Positions 1 through 9,513 of a stretch of 21,674 nucleotides of DNA are shown one piece after another. The stretch's first letter is position 1, and the number at the start of each line of letters is the position of its first letter. The translations under genes were made by a program, and so were the position numbers. This stretch comes from Pseudomonadota bacterium (GTDB lineage Bacteria > Pseudomonadota > Alphaproteobacteria > Caulobacterales > Caulobacteraceae): positions 1 to 21,674 of the forward strand of contig JAEWDF010000090.1 in the NCBI GenBank assembly GCA_023390245.1. The letters are read 5' to 3'. Under the pieces are notes generated by a model. It worked only from the letters and a program-made list of their open reading frames with translations. It ran no database searches and was not told the origin of the DNA.

Positions 1-752
1 GGGCCGGACAGAACGGACAGCCCCGCCAGGACGGCCCCCGCCAGCGGCGCGCCGCCGCCCGCCGCCGTCCGCGTCGCCAGCACCGCCTCGTCCAGCCCGG
101 CGTCGGCCGCCAGCACCACGGCGCGGCGGATCAGGTCGCCGTCGGCCTCGCGCGCCTTGCATCCGCGGGCCAGACGCTGGTGGAAATAGAGCCGGGGCCC
201 CGGGCCCGACACGCTGTCCACGACCTCGTTCAGGATGGAGGCGGCCTCCAGGCGGAGGCTCTCGCCATCGTGCGCGCGGGCGGAGCGGTCCTCGACCAGG
301 CGGCGGCCCAGCACCGCCAGGATGCGCCTCTGGGTGGAACCTCCCACGATCGGATCGATGCGCGGCTTCAGCCGGGGGAAGGGATCGGGCCCGCGATGGT
401 CCCACAGCTTCAGCGCCACGGTCTCTATGGTGGCGTGGTCCGCCAACTGGACCGCGTCCAGGCCGCGATAGAACAGCCGCCCGTCGGCGATCAGCGCGAC
501 CGAGGATTGGACATCGGCCACGCCGCGCGAGGCGGCGCCGAGAACGGGCGGACGCACCCCGCCGTCGATCTCCTCTCCGTCGCCGGCCAGCCGGGCGATA
601 TCGGCGGCGGCATAGAGGCTGCGGCGGGGATCGGTCGGATCGGGGCGCGCGGCGATGCGGCCCCGGCTGACGTAGGCGTACAGCGTCTGGACCTTGACCC
701 CCAGCCGGGCCAGAGCCTCGTTCCGCGCGATCCATCGTTCGTCCGCCGACAT
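1..752 (-). CDS. Citrate synthase-like protein with N-terminal helix-turn-helix (3' part outside window)
   Basis: About 250 codons are open on the minus strand from ATG at 752 and run off the left edge. The first ~50 residues look like a MerR/excisionase-type winged helix: 'ARLGVKVQTLYAYVSRGRI', then 'DPRRSLYAAADI'. The rest resembles citrate synthase: 'LFYRGLDAVQLADHATIE' matches the family's YRG..IE.LA motif, and the frame leaves the window at 'GLSVLSGP', which in the family comes just before the catalytic R/HGG loop. The catalytic His and Asp therefore lie outside the window. The family condenses acetyl- or propionyl-CoA with oxaloacetate in the cytosol. The HTH suggests DNA binding or a regulatory role, which is inference. 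An in-frame ATG at 764 would add four residues; the G-run just before 752 favours 752. It is divergent from the CDF pump gene. Confidence 0.8.
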   Translation of the reverse strand, partial: MSADERWIARNEALARLGVKVQTLYAYVSRGRIAARPDPTDPRRSLYAAADIARLAGDGEEIDGGVRPPVLGAASRGVADVQSSVALIADGRLFYRGLDAVQLADHATIETVALKLWDHRGPDPFPRLKPRIDPIVGGSTQRRILAVLGRRLVEDRSARAHDGESLRLEAASILNEVVDSVSGPGPRLYFHQRLARGCKAREADGDLIRRAVVLAADAGLDEAVLATRTAAGGGAPLAGAVLAGLSVLSG

Positions 753-895
753 GCCGCCCCCCATGAGCGTTGCGCAAACAGAATGATCGGAAACCGACAT
801 AGCGGCGTTTGGTGTCCTTAACCCTAACGCGGCGCGAGGTCCAATCTCGCCGCCCCGGTTGGCTTTCCGCCGCGATTGCGCGAGAAAGATCACGA

Positions 896-1891
896 ATGAC
901 GACGCCGCCCTCCCCCGCCGCCCTGGAAGACGCCCATCTGGCGACCCGGCGGATCACGCGCCTTTCGGTCGGGACGGCGGTCCTGCTCATCGCCCTGAAG
1001 GCCTTCGCCCTGGGCGCCTCCGGGTCGGTGTCCATCCTGGCGACCCTGGCGGACTCCGCCCTGGACCTGGTCGCGTCGCTGGCGACCTTCTACGCCGTGC
1101 GCTGGGCCGCGGCGCCGCCCGACGAGGAGCATCGCTACGGCCACGGCAAGGGCGAGGCCCTGGCCGCCCTGGTCCAGTCCGGCCTGGTGTTCGCCTCGGC
1201 CGTCTTCATCGGCTGGGAGGCGATCCAGCGGGTCGTCGATCCGCGCCCGGTCTCGGGCGGCTGGCAGGCGATCGGCGTGGTCGTGATCTCCATCCTCGTG
1301 ACCGCCTGGCTGGTGTGGATGCAGGGCCGAGCCCTGAAAAAGACGGGTTCCTTGGCCGTCGCCGGCGACCGGGCCCACTACGCCGCCGACCTGGCCGCCA
1401 ACCTGGTGGTGCTGATCGGCGTCTTCTCGGGCGCCTTCCTGCGCGCGCCGGGGCTGGACGCCGCGGCGGGCCTGGTCGTGGCCGTCTGGCTGGTCTGGGG
1501 CGCAATCGGCATGTTGAGGGCGGCGGCCGACCACCTTCTGGACCGCGCCCTGCCCGAGTCCGACCGCGACGCCATCGTCCAGGCCGTGCTGGCGGATCCG
1601 CGCATCTCGGGCGTCCATCAACTGCGGACGCGCATGGCGGGACAGGTAATCCTGATCCAGATGCACGTCGACCTGGAGCCGACCCTGACGCTGGAGGCGG
1701 CCCACGACATCGTGGTGGAGGCCGAGGGACGCGTCCTGGCCCACTTCCCCGCCGCCGACCTGCTGATCCACGCCGACCCGCGCGGTCGCGGCGCGCCGCA
1801 CGGCGGCGTCTATGCGGAAGCGGCCGCCGAAGCGCCGGAGCTCCCGGCCGAGGCCGCCGCCGAGGCCCGGCCGCGCGGGCCCTGGTCCTGA
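896..1891 (+). CDS. Cation diffusion facilitator (FieF-like divalent metal efflux pump)
   Basis: This 331-residue protein is a cation diffusion facilitator, an inner-membrane antiporter that exports Zn2+, Fe2+ or similar ions in exchange for protons. Hydrophobic segments lie at about 24-48, 90-107, 124-142, 165-182 and 189-205. The metal site reads D53-x3-D57 in transmembrane helix 2 and H161-x3-D165 in helix 5, the DD-HD arrangement of FieF/YiiP. 'HRYGHGKGE' at 79-87 is the FieF-type loop. The cytoplasmic C-terminal domain (about 220-305) has the family's 'GVHQLRTR' and 'ILIQMHVDLEP' strands. A tail of about 25 residues rich in Ala, Glu and Pro follows and looks disordered. I chose ATG 896; a TTG 29 codons upstream gives an Arg-rich extension unlike the family. 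The metal cannot be told from sequence alone. Confidence 0.88.
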   Translation: MTTPPSPAALEDAHLATRRITRLSVGTAVLLIALKAFALGASGSVSILATLADSALDLVASLATFYAVRWAAAPPDEEHRYGHGKGEALAALVQSGLVFASAVFIGWEAIQRVVDPRPVSGGWQAIGVVVISILVTAWLVWMQGRALKKTGSLAVAGDRAHYAADLAANLVVLIGVFSGAFLRAPGLDAAAGLVVAVWLVWGAIGMLRAAADHLLDRALPESDRDAIVQAVLADPRISGVHQLRTRMAGQVILIQMHVDLEPTLTLEAAHDIVVEAEGRVLAHFPAADLLIHADPRGRGAPHGGVYAEAAAEAPELPAEAAAEARPRGPWS

Positions 1892-1896
1892 CGCGG

Positions 1897-1911
1897 TAAA
1901 CGCGCGCTTAA
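1897..1911. promoter_or_regulatory. Candidate CtrA box upstream of fzlA
   Basis: The sequence reads TAAA, seven bases, TTAA, which is one mismatch from the Caulobacter CtrA consensus TTAA-N7-TTAA. It ends 24 nt before the fzlA start in a 44-nt gap that is otherwise GC-rich. CtrA is the master cell-cycle regulator in this family, so a site in front of a division gene makes sense. One imperfect match could still be chance. Confidence 0.35.
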
Positions 1912-1935
1912 GCAGTACGGGCGCATCAAGCGGCG

Positions 1936-2622
1936 ATGTCCTCGTCGCGTGTCCTGTACCACTTCGCCTTCCAGCCGGCCTCGCGCGCCGCGCGGCTGGC
2001 CCTGGGCGAGGCGCGGCTGGAGTGGATCGACACGCCGGTTCGTCCCTGGGAAGCCGACTGCCCGCTGGGCCAGCTCAATCCCTCGGGCATGCCGCCGGTG
2101 GTGGAGACGTCCGACAAGGGCCGCCGCCTGGTCCTGTGCGACCTGCCCGCGATCCTCGGCTGGATCGAGGACCAGCAGAAGGGGCCGCTGCTGCTGTCCG
2201 CCGATGTCGCCGAGCGGGCCGAGGCGCGCCGGCTGGCGACCTGGTTCGAGCGGCGCTTCACCGACGAGGTCGACGCCGTCCTGCTGCACGAGCGGCTCGA
2301 GAAACCGCTGCTCAAGCTCGGCCCGCCGGAGGCCCGCGCTCTGCGCGAGGGTCGCGAGGCGCTGAAGGCCCATCTGACCCTGCTGGAGGAGCTGGCCGCC
2401 GCGCGCGACTGGCTGGCCGGACGCCGGCTCAGCCAGGCCGACCTGATCGCCGCCGCCCACCTGTCGGTGCTGGACTATTTCGGAGAGGTGGCCTGGACCG
2501 CCTGGCCGTCGCTGAAGACCTGGTACAGCAAGATCAAGTCGCGCCCCTGCTTCCGGCCGCTGCTGTCGGACCGCTTCATCGGCGTGCCGCCCTCGGCCTG
2601 GTACGCAGACCTGGATTTCTAG
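1936..2622 (+). CDS. fzlA: FtsZ-binding GST-fold division protein FzlA
   Basis: This 228-residue protein has a glutathione S-transferase fold: a thioredoxin-like N-terminal half (1-80, 'VLYHFAFQPASRAARLAL' and the 'NPSGMPPVV' cis-Pro turn) and an all-helical C-terminal half (90-215, with 'LSQADLIAAAHLSVLDYFG'). Length, W38, E119 and the extreme C-terminal 'ADLDF' with D227 fit FzlA of Caulobacter crescentus, where, as I recall, mutations in the GST surface and near D227 impair FtsZ binding or constriction. FzlA binds FtsZ filaments, curves them and sets the constriction rate at midcell; it is not known as a detoxifying transferase. No strong Shine-Dalgarno precedes the ATG. It follows the CDF gene by 44 nt. 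A plain GST is the alternative, but the conserved tail argues for FzlA. Confidence 0.82.
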   Translation: MSSSRVLYHFAFQPASRAARLALGEARLEWIDTPVRPWEADCPLGQLNPSGMPPVVETSDKGRRLVLCDLPAILGWIEDQQKGPLLLSADVAERAEARRLATWFERRFTDEVDAVLLHERLEKPLLKLGPPEARALREGREALKAHLTLLEELAAARDWLAGRRLSQADLIAAAHLSVLDYFGEVAWTAWPSLKTWYSKIKSRPCFRPLLSDRFIGVPPSAWYADLDF

Positions 2623-2628
2623 CCCGCG

Positions 2629-2658
2629 CTTGATCCGCCCCCGCGCGGCGCCCATCTT
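2629..2658 (+). promoter_or_regulatory. Sigma-32-type heat-shock promoter of hsp20
   Basis: CTTGAT (2629-2634) and GCCCATCT (2650-2657) are 15 nt apart. This is close to the sigma-32 consensus of CTTGAA and CCCCATnT. It lies just after the fzlA stop and about 70 nt before the small heat-shock protein start, so it would drive hsp20 and DUF1150. The clpB promoter at 15509-15536 has the same layout. Confidence 0.65.
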
Positions 2659-2727
2659 GTCGGTAGCCGACAGCCTTGCCGATTTCGGGAGGCGAACCGG
2701 CGTTTTGGTCGCTTGACGAGGACCCCG

Positions 2728-3147
2728 ATGACGACGCGCACCATCCTGTTCGATAGTCCGTTCTTGCTGGGCTTCGACCACACCCGCGCCCTGATCGACC
2801 GCGCCGCCAAGGCCGCGGCCGAGAGCTATCCGCCCTACAATGTCGAACAGATCGGCGACACTGGCGTGCGCATCACCCTGGCGGTGGCGGGCTTCTCGCC
2901 CGAGGAGCTGAACGTGACCCTTGAGGGGCGTCAGCTGACCATCGCCGGCAAGCGGGACGAGGTGGCCAAGGGCGAGCAGGCCTTCCTGCACCGGGGCATC
3001 GCCGCGCGCGGCTTCGTGCGCAGCTTCGTCCTGGCCGACGGTCTGGAGGTGCAGGGCGCGCGGCTGGAGCACGGCCTGCTGCATGTCGAGCTGACGCGGC
3101 CCGAGGCCGAACGCGCGGTCAGGCGCATCCCCATCTCGGCCGGCTGA
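2728..3147 (+). CDS. Small heat-shock protein, Hsp20/IbpA type
   Basis: This 139-residue cytosolic holdase of the alpha-crystallin family binds unfolding proteins under stress and hands them to DnaK and ClpB. The alpha-crystallin domain spans about 36-130: it opens with 'YPPYNVEQ', contains 'LAVAGFSPEELNVTLEG' and 'RGIAARGFVRSF', and has G116-L117-L118 in place of the usual G-V-L motif. The C-terminal I134-P135-I136 is the I-x-I anchor used for oligomer assembly. The N-terminal arm is short (about 35 residues) and starts with 'TILFDSPFLLGFD', as in alphaproteobacterial IbpA-like proteins. I chose ATG 2728 with GAGGA just upstream; a TTG at 2713 is in frame but less likely. Downstream, DUF1150 follows by 61 nt, the usual partner in this class. 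Confidence 0.9.
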   Translation: MTTRTILFDSPFLLGFDHTRALIDRAAKAAAESYPPYNVEQIGDTGVRITLAVAGFSPEELNVTLEGRQLTIAGKRDEVAKGEQAFLHRGIAARGFVRSFVLADGLEVQGARLEHGLLHVELTRPEAERAVRRIPISAG

Positions 3148-3208
3148 TCCGGCGGCCGATGAACCGCCCGGCGGGCCGGGCATTGGTAAAGCGTAAGGAG
3201 GCGGTCCT

Positions 3209-3460
3209 ATGACGCCGATGATGATGAGCAAGGAAGACTTCAGGGGCCTGGGCGCCCCCGACCTGGTCTATGTGCGCCAAGTGAAGGCCTCCGACCTGCT
3301 GGAGGATGCGGCCGACATGCGCGACCTGCAGATCGAGGCGGACCAGACCCTCTATGCCGTGCATGGCGCGGACGGCGAACGGCTGGCCGTCATGCTGGAC
3401 CGCGACACCGCCTTCGCCGCCGCCATGGCGCACGAACTGGCGCCCGTCTCCGTCCACTGA
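3209..3460 (+). CDS. DUF1150 family protein
   Basis: This 83-residue soluble protein has no signal peptide or membrane segment. The hallmarks of DUF1150 are visible: 'LVYVRQV' near the N-terminus, 'LYAVHGADGERLAVMLDRD' in the middle, and the ending 'LAPVSVH'. A very good ribosome site, AAGGAGG, sits about 8 nt before ATG 3209. Its position right after an Hsp20 gene is conserved in alphaproteobacteria, so a stress-linked role is likely, but the molecular function is unknown. It probably shares the hsp20 transcript. It converges on ptsN with a 16-nt gap and I see no classical terminator between them. Confidence 0.85.
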   Translation: MTPMMMSKEDFRGLGAPDLVYVRQVKASDLLEDAADMRDLQIEADQTLYAVHGADGERLAVMLDRDTAFAAAMAHELAPVSVH

Positions 3461-3476
3461 TCCCTTCCGCCGCCGC

Positions 3477-3944
3477 TCAGCCGACGGCGGCCTGGGCCTC
3501 GTTGTTCACGAACAGGGCGCGGATCGCGTCGGCGGTCGGCGCCCGGCGCAGCTGATCGCGCAGATCGGGCGAGCGCAGGGCGCGCGACACAGCCGCCAGC
3601 GCCCGCAGATGCTCGGCCCCGTCCTTGGGCGGAGCGAACAGGGCGAACAGCAGATCGACCGGACGGTCGTCCACCGCCTCATAGGCCACCGGCGTGTCCA
3701 GCCGCAAGAAGACCGCCGTCACCCGGTCGATGTCCTTGAGGCGCGCGTGCGGCACCGCCACACCCGCGCCCAGGCCGGTCGACCCTAGGGCCTCGCGCTC
3801 CAGCAGAGCCTCCAGGACGCGGCCTTCATCCACGCCCAACGCATGGGCGGCGACCTCAGCCACCGCATGCAGGGCCTGCCGTTTCGACGACGCGCCGCCG
3901 CGAAGCACCACGCCCTGCGGCGCGAGCAGATCACCGACGTCCAT
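3477..3944 (-). CDS. ptsN: PTS IIA-like nitrogen regulatory protein PtsN (EIIA-Ntr)
   Basis: This 155-residue protein is the end point of the nitrogen-related phosphotransferase chain (PtsP, NPr, PtsN) and regulates partner proteins according to its phosphorylation state rather than importing sugar. The PTS EIIA type-2 domain fills the protein. The phospho-accepting histidine is H66 in 'GLGAGVAVPHARL', and 'PVDLLFALFAPP' is the family's core strand. It is the last gene of the rpoN-hpf-ptsN block. I chose ATG 3944, preceded by GAGAG; a TTG four codons upstream is in frame. The gap to hpf is 60 nt. Confidence 0.9.
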   Translation of the reverse strand: MDVGDLLAPQGVVLRGGASSKRQALHAVAEVAAHALGVDEGRVLEALLEREALGSTGLGAGVAVPHARLKDIDRVTAVFLRLDTPVAYEAVDDRPVDLLFALFAPPKDGAEHLRALAAVSRALRSPDLRDQLRRAPTADAIRALFVNNEAQAAVG

Positions 3945-4004
3945 GAATACTCTCAAAGCGGCTGGATGCGGGCGCCCTTTAGAGCGTCCCGCGCCAAAGT
4001 CAAA

Positions 4005-4670
4005 CTATGCGGTTCTTTTCTCGAGGCCGTCGACGTGGCCGTTCGGCTTGGCCGTCCGCTCCGGATCGATCCAGCCGACGTTGCCGTCCGGCCGGCGATA
4101 GACCACCGAAAGCCCGCCGTGGGCGGCGTTGCGGAACAGCACCACCGGATAGCCCGTCATGTCCAGTTCCAGCACCGCCCGGCCGACGGTGATGGTGCGG
4201 ATTTCGTGCTCGGTCTCGGCGATGACCATGCCGAGCGGCGGCGGCTCGCCGGGCGCGCCGGCCTCCCCGAACACCTCGTCCTCGACGCTGTCGGGATCGC
4301 GCAGCACGATCGAGCGGGCCACCTCGCGGGCGGCGTTCTCGGTCTTCTCGGGTGACAGCCCCTTGGGGCCGATGTGGTGGTCCTTGAGCCGGCGCTTGTA
4401 ACGGCGAACGCGGGTCTCCAGCCGATCCAGCGCCTCGGTGAAGGCCGAATGGGCGTCGCCGCCGAATCCGGTGGTCACCAGGGTCTGCCCCGAGGCCAGG
4501 CGGACCCAGCAGTCCACCCTGAAGTTGTGGCCATCCTTGGACACCACGACCTCGGCGTTCTCACCGCCGCGGACGAAGTATTTGCCCACCCCGTCTTCGA
4601 GTTCCTGGGAGATGCGCGAGCCTAGCGCTTCGCCGACATCCACGTGCTTGCCGCTGACTTGGACTTGCAT
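4005..4670 (-). CDS. hpf: Long-form ribosome hibernation promoting factor
   Basis: This 221-residue protein has two domains. Residues 1 to about 110 form the S30AE/RaiA fold that sits in the 30S decoding centre ('MQVQVSGKHVDVGEAL', 'RVRRYKRRLKDHH'). A low-complexity linker follows, and about 158-210 is the C-terminal dimerisation domain, with 'RNAAHGGLSVVYRRPDGNVG' being the usual 'FRN...VVYRR.DG..G' strand pair. The long form lets two 70S ribosomes join as a 100S dimer during starvation or stationary phase. It lies between rpoN and ptsN, the common order in proteobacteria. An 8-bp hairpin sits in the 65-nt gap upstream. Confidence 0.92.
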   Translation of the reverse strand: MQVQVSGKHVDVGEALGSRISQELEDGVGKYFVRGGENAEVVVSKDGHNFRVDCWVRLASGQTLVTTGFGGDAHSAFTEALDRLETRVRRYKRRLKDHHIGPKGLSPEKTENAAREVARSIVLRDPDSVEDEVFGEAGAPGEPPPLGMVIAETEHEIRTITVGRAVLELDMTGYPVVLFRNAAHGGLSVVYRRPDGNVGWIDPERTAKPNGHVDGLEKRTA

Positions 4671-4688
4671 CCAGATAGAACGCCCCCG

Positions 4689-4711
4689 GCCGCATTTGGT
4701 GTCAATGCGGC
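4689..4711 (-). other. Hairpin in the hpf leader
   Basis: GCCGCATT (4689-4696) and AATGCGGC (4704-4711) form a perfect 8-bp stem with a 7-nt loop. It lies about 20 nt before the hpf start on the minus strand. No T-run follows it in that direction, so it is unlikely to be an intrinsic terminator. RNA processing between rpoN and hpf, or leader control of hpf, are possible roles, which is inference. Confidence 0.5.
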
Positions 4712-4735
4712 ATCACCGATTTGTGGTCGCCTCGG

Positions 4736-6244
4736 TCAGCCGGCGCGTAGCAGGCGGCGGCGTTCGACGGAGGATGGAATCCTCAAGGCTTCCCTATACT
4801 TGGCGACGGTCCGGCGGGCGATGTCGATGCCGGCTTCCTTGAGGATCTCGACGATCCGGTCGTCGGACAAAACGTCGCCATCGCCGCCCTCCGCCTCGAT
4901 CATCGTCCTGATCCGATGACGGACGGCTTCGGCCGAATGGGCGGCTCCGCCATCGGCCGACTGGATGGCCGCGGTGAAGAAGAATTTCAGTTCGAAGACG
5001 CCGCGCGGCGTCGACACATATTTGTTGGAGGTGACGCGGCTGACCGTCGATTCATGCATGCCGATGGCGTCGGCCACCGTCTTCAGGTTCAGCGGCCGCA
5101 GGAACTCCACGCCGAAGGCCAGGAAGGCGTCCTGCTGGCGCACGATCTCGGAGGCGACCTTGAGGATGGTGCGCGCCCGCTGGTCCAGCGACTTCACCAG
5201 CCAGTTGGCCTGGGCGGCGCAGTCGGCGACATAGGTCTTCTCGGTCTCGGAGCGCGCCCCGGTCCGCACGATGCCGTGATAGCGCTTGTCCACCAGCAGG
5301 CGCGGCAGGGTGTCGGCGTTCAGTTCCACCCGCCAGCCGCCGGCCGGATCGGGACGGACATGGACGTCGGGAATGACGGTCTGGGCCGGCTCGCCGCCGA
5401 AGCCGGCGCCGGGGCGCGGCGTCAGGGCCTTCAGTTCGGCGATCATCTCGGCCAGGTCCTCGGCGTCGACGCCGCAGGCCTTGCGCAGGCCCGCCAGGTC
5501 GCGCCGCGCCAGCAGGTCCAGATTGTCCAGCAGCGCCGCCATCGCCGGGTCGAAGCGGTTGCGCTCCACCAACTGCAGCTTCAGGCATTCCGGCACGGAG
5601 CGGGCCATCACCCCGGTCGGCTCGAAGCCGTGGCAGACCGCCAGCACCGCCTCGATCCGCTCGACCGGCGCGCCCAGCCGGTCGGCGAACTCGGCCAGTT
5701 CGCCGCGCAGATAGCCACCCTCGTCGGTGGCGTCGATCAGGGTCAGGGCGATGCCGTGGTCGGCGGGCGTCAGGCCGGCGGCGGACGCCTGGGCCTGAAG
5801 ATGCTCCCACAGGGTCGGCTCATGCGTGTCCGGACGTTCGCCGTCGCCCCCGAACGCCTGGCCGCCGCCCTTGCCGGCGGACGACCAGTCCGACAGGCCC
5901 GGCTGGGCCGCCTCGTCCATCCGGTCGGACACCCGCTCGCCCGGGGCGGCGTCGCCATAGACGTCGTCCGCGCCGGCGTCGATCGCGCCCTCGGCGCCCT
6001 GGCCCACGCCGTCGCCGAAAGCCAGCTCGCCATCCTCCGCGGCCGATGTCGGCGTCTCGACCGGTGCGTCGGGGCCGTCGGCGTCCGTCTCCTCGCGCTG
6101 GAGCAGCGGGTTCCGCTCCAGCTCCGCCTCGACGAAAGCTTCCAGCTCCAGGTTCGACAGTTGCAGCAGCTTGATCGCCTGCTGCAGCTGGGGCGTGATG
6201 ACCAGCCCCTGCCCCTGCCTGACCTCCAGCCTCTGACCGATCAC
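4736..6244 (-). CDS. rpoN: RNA polymerase sigma-54 factor RpoN
   Basis: This 502-residue protein directs RNA polymerase to -24/-12 promoters, which open only with an AAA+ activator. Region I (about 1-50) is glutamine- and leucine-rich ('LVITPQLQQAIKLLQL'). Region II (about 52-145) is acidic, rich in Gly, Ala and Asp, and longer than in E. coli, whose RpoN is 477 residues. Core-binding and DNA-binding domains follow, with the helix-turn-helix 'ADAIGMHESTVSRVTSNKY'. The RpoN box reads 'ARRTVAKYRE' at 476-485 and contacts the -24 element. The start is GTG at 6244; no ATG gives the conserved N-terminus. In many proteobacteria lptB precedes rpoN; here acs does, 86 nt away. Confidence 0.95.
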   Translation of the reverse strand: MIGQRLEVRQGQGLVITPQLQQAIKLLQLSNLELEAFVEAELERNPLLQREETDADGPDAPVETPTSAAEDGELAFGDGVGQGAEGAIDAGADDVYGDAAPGERVSDRMDEAAQPGLSDWSSAGKGGGQAFGGDGERPDTHEPTLWEHLQAQASAAGLTPADHGIALTLIDATDEGGYLRGELAEFADRLGAPVERIEAVLAVCHGFEPTGVMARSVPECLKLQLVERNRFDPAMAALLDNLDLLARRDLAGLRKACGVDAEDLAEMIAELKALTPRPGAGFGGEPAQTVIPDVHVRPDPAGGWRVELNADTLPRLLVDKRYHGIVRTGARSETEKTYVADCAAQANWLVKSLDQRARTILKVASEIVRQQDAFLAFGVEFLRPLNLKTVADAIGMHESTVSRVTSNKYVSTPRGVFELKFFFTAAIQSADGGAAHSAEAVRHRIRTMIEAEGGDGDVLSDDRIVEILKEAGIDIARRTVAKYREALRIPSSVERRRLLRAG

Positions 6245-6311
6245 GGTTGCGAACCCCCGCGGGCCGACTGGCCCGAAACTTGCTGGGGCAGGATGTGACC
6301 GAAAGCGTTAA

Positions 6312-6329
6312 CGCCGCCCAAACGCGGCG
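6312..6329 (-). terminator. Weak hairpin between acs and rpoN
   Basis: CGCCGC (6312-6317) and GCGGCG (6324-6329) form a 6-bp stem with a 6-nt loop right after the acs stop. On the minus strand it is followed by TTAACGCTTT, a broken T-run. It may partly end acs transcription before rpoN. The stem is short, so this is tentative. Confidence 0.3.
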
Positions 6330-6330
6330 C

Positions 6331-8268
<1,938 letters not shown>

Positions 8269-8342
8269 GCGTCGGCTCTCCTGCATGGCGCACGCCGCCA
8301 CCAGACATCAAGTCGCGCGCCGCATCAATCCGCCGACCGGAC

Positions 8343-9500
8343 TCAGCCCTCCAGCGACACCACCGGTCCCGCCTCGGCTTGGCCCGCCGCGCGACGGCCG
8401 GACCGGCGCTTCAGCCAGCGGCGGATGCGCGACTGGATCGGATCGTCGATGGCGAAGTGGAAGGCGAAGGCGAAGGCGACCGCGCCCAGAACCCCCATGG
8501 CCCACAGCGCCCATTGCACCGGCTCGCCCAGGGCGAACCGGGCGGCCAGCACGTTGACCACGCCGAACCAGGCGATGCGCACCACCTCGTTGGTGATGAA
8601 CATGGAGAAGGACACCATGGCGGCGACCTCCACGATCCTGGACGGCTTGCGCACCGGGACCGCGCCCGCCGCCAGGATGACGACCGAGATCAGCGCCAGG
8701 GCGATCAGCGCATGCTTGTCGTGAAGCTCCAGCGCGAAGAAGCCGACGGCGGCCAGCACGCCGGCCCAGCCGGCCAGCCGCGGCGAGATCCACACCTTGG
8801 CGGCGAACCAGGCCAGGCACATGCCTAGGAAGAACAGCGGCAGGGCCCGGATGAAGCCGTAGCGCATCGGCATCTGGTGGACGGGATAATCCAGCACGGC
8901 CCAGCACAGGGCGTTGGCCGCCAGATAGACGCCGACGCCCAGGGCCAGCGCCGCCCAGGGCCGCATGCGCATCAGCCCCCGGATGATCCACGGGAACGCC
9001 AGGTAGCAGCCGAGCAGGGCCGAGATCGACCAGGTCGGCGCGTTCCAGCCCAGGCCGCCGTGCACGCCGTAGGACTGCACCAGCAGCAACTGCGCCGGCA
9101 GCTGGTCCCAGGCGAACCATTCGGGATTGCGCGGCGCGACGCCGGCGGCTGCGCTCAGCAGCACCAGGGCGACCAGCGACAGGCCCATGATCAGGTGCGC
9201 CGGCGTGACCCGCAGAAAGCGCTTCAGGAAGAAGTCGCCGTGGCTCATCCGCCCCTGGCCGACCGAGGCCCCATAGACCCGCATCAGCACATAGCCGGAA
9301 TCGATCAGGAAGAAGTTGGTCAGTAGGAAGCCGCCGCGCTCGAAGATCGGATTGACGATCTCGGCCAGGGCCGCCGGCCCCGCCGCCTGGAAATGATGCA
9401 GGATGATCAGGAAGGCCACGATGAAACGCAGGGCGTCCAGCCAGCCGCCGCGCGCGATCGGAACTGTCTCATTCCGGGTCGAAAACAGGGTCCAGGGCAT
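8343..9500 (-). CDS. Acyltransferase 3 family membrane protein (OafA/YrhL-like)
   Basis: This 385-residue integral membrane protein has about ten hydrophobic segments. The family moves acyl groups, often acetyl or succinyl, onto sugars of lipopolysaccharide, capsule, peptidoglycan or glucans. The N-terminal signature 'GGWLDALRFIVAFLIILHHF' matches the family's 'LDgLRgiA...vv..HF' and gives the proposed catalytic histidine (H35/H36). 'FFLIDSGYVL' and 'FFLKRFLRVTPAHL' are the next two conserved blocks, the latter with the RxxR-type motif. The C-terminal tail is cytoplasmic-looking and basic. AAGGAGG precedes ATG 9500. It lies between fabI and acs, which does not reveal the acceptor. Confidence 0.85.
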   Translation of the reverse strand: MPWTLFSTRNETVPIARGGWLDALRFIVAFLIILHHFQAAGPAALAEIVNPIFERGGFLLTNFFLIDSGYVLMRVYGASVGQGRMSHGDFFLKRFLRVTPAHLIMGLSLVALVLLSAAAGVAPRNPEWFAWDQLPAQLLLVQSYGVHGGLGWNAPTWSISALLGCYLAFPWIIRGLMRMRPWAALALGVGVYLAANALCWAVLDYPVHQMPMRYGFIRALPLFFLGMCLAWFAAKVWISPRLAGWAGVLAAVGFFALELHDKHALIALALISVVILAAGAVPVRKPSRIVEVAAMVSFSMFITNEVVRIAWFGVVNVLAARFALGEPVQWALWAMGVLGAVAFAFAFHFAIDDPIQSRIRRWLKRRSGRRAAGQAEAGPVVSLEG

Positions 9501-9513
9501 CCGAAACGCCTCC

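Noticed and set aside
2660..2727. RNA thermometer (ROSE-like) in the hsp20 leader
   Set aside because: Only 3-4-bp pairings cover the GAGGA ribosome site by hand folding; no ROSE-type stem is visible.
4916..6298. A 460-codon open frame antisense to rpoN
   Set aside because: The reverse strand encodes RpoN with all its motifs; this frame shows none.
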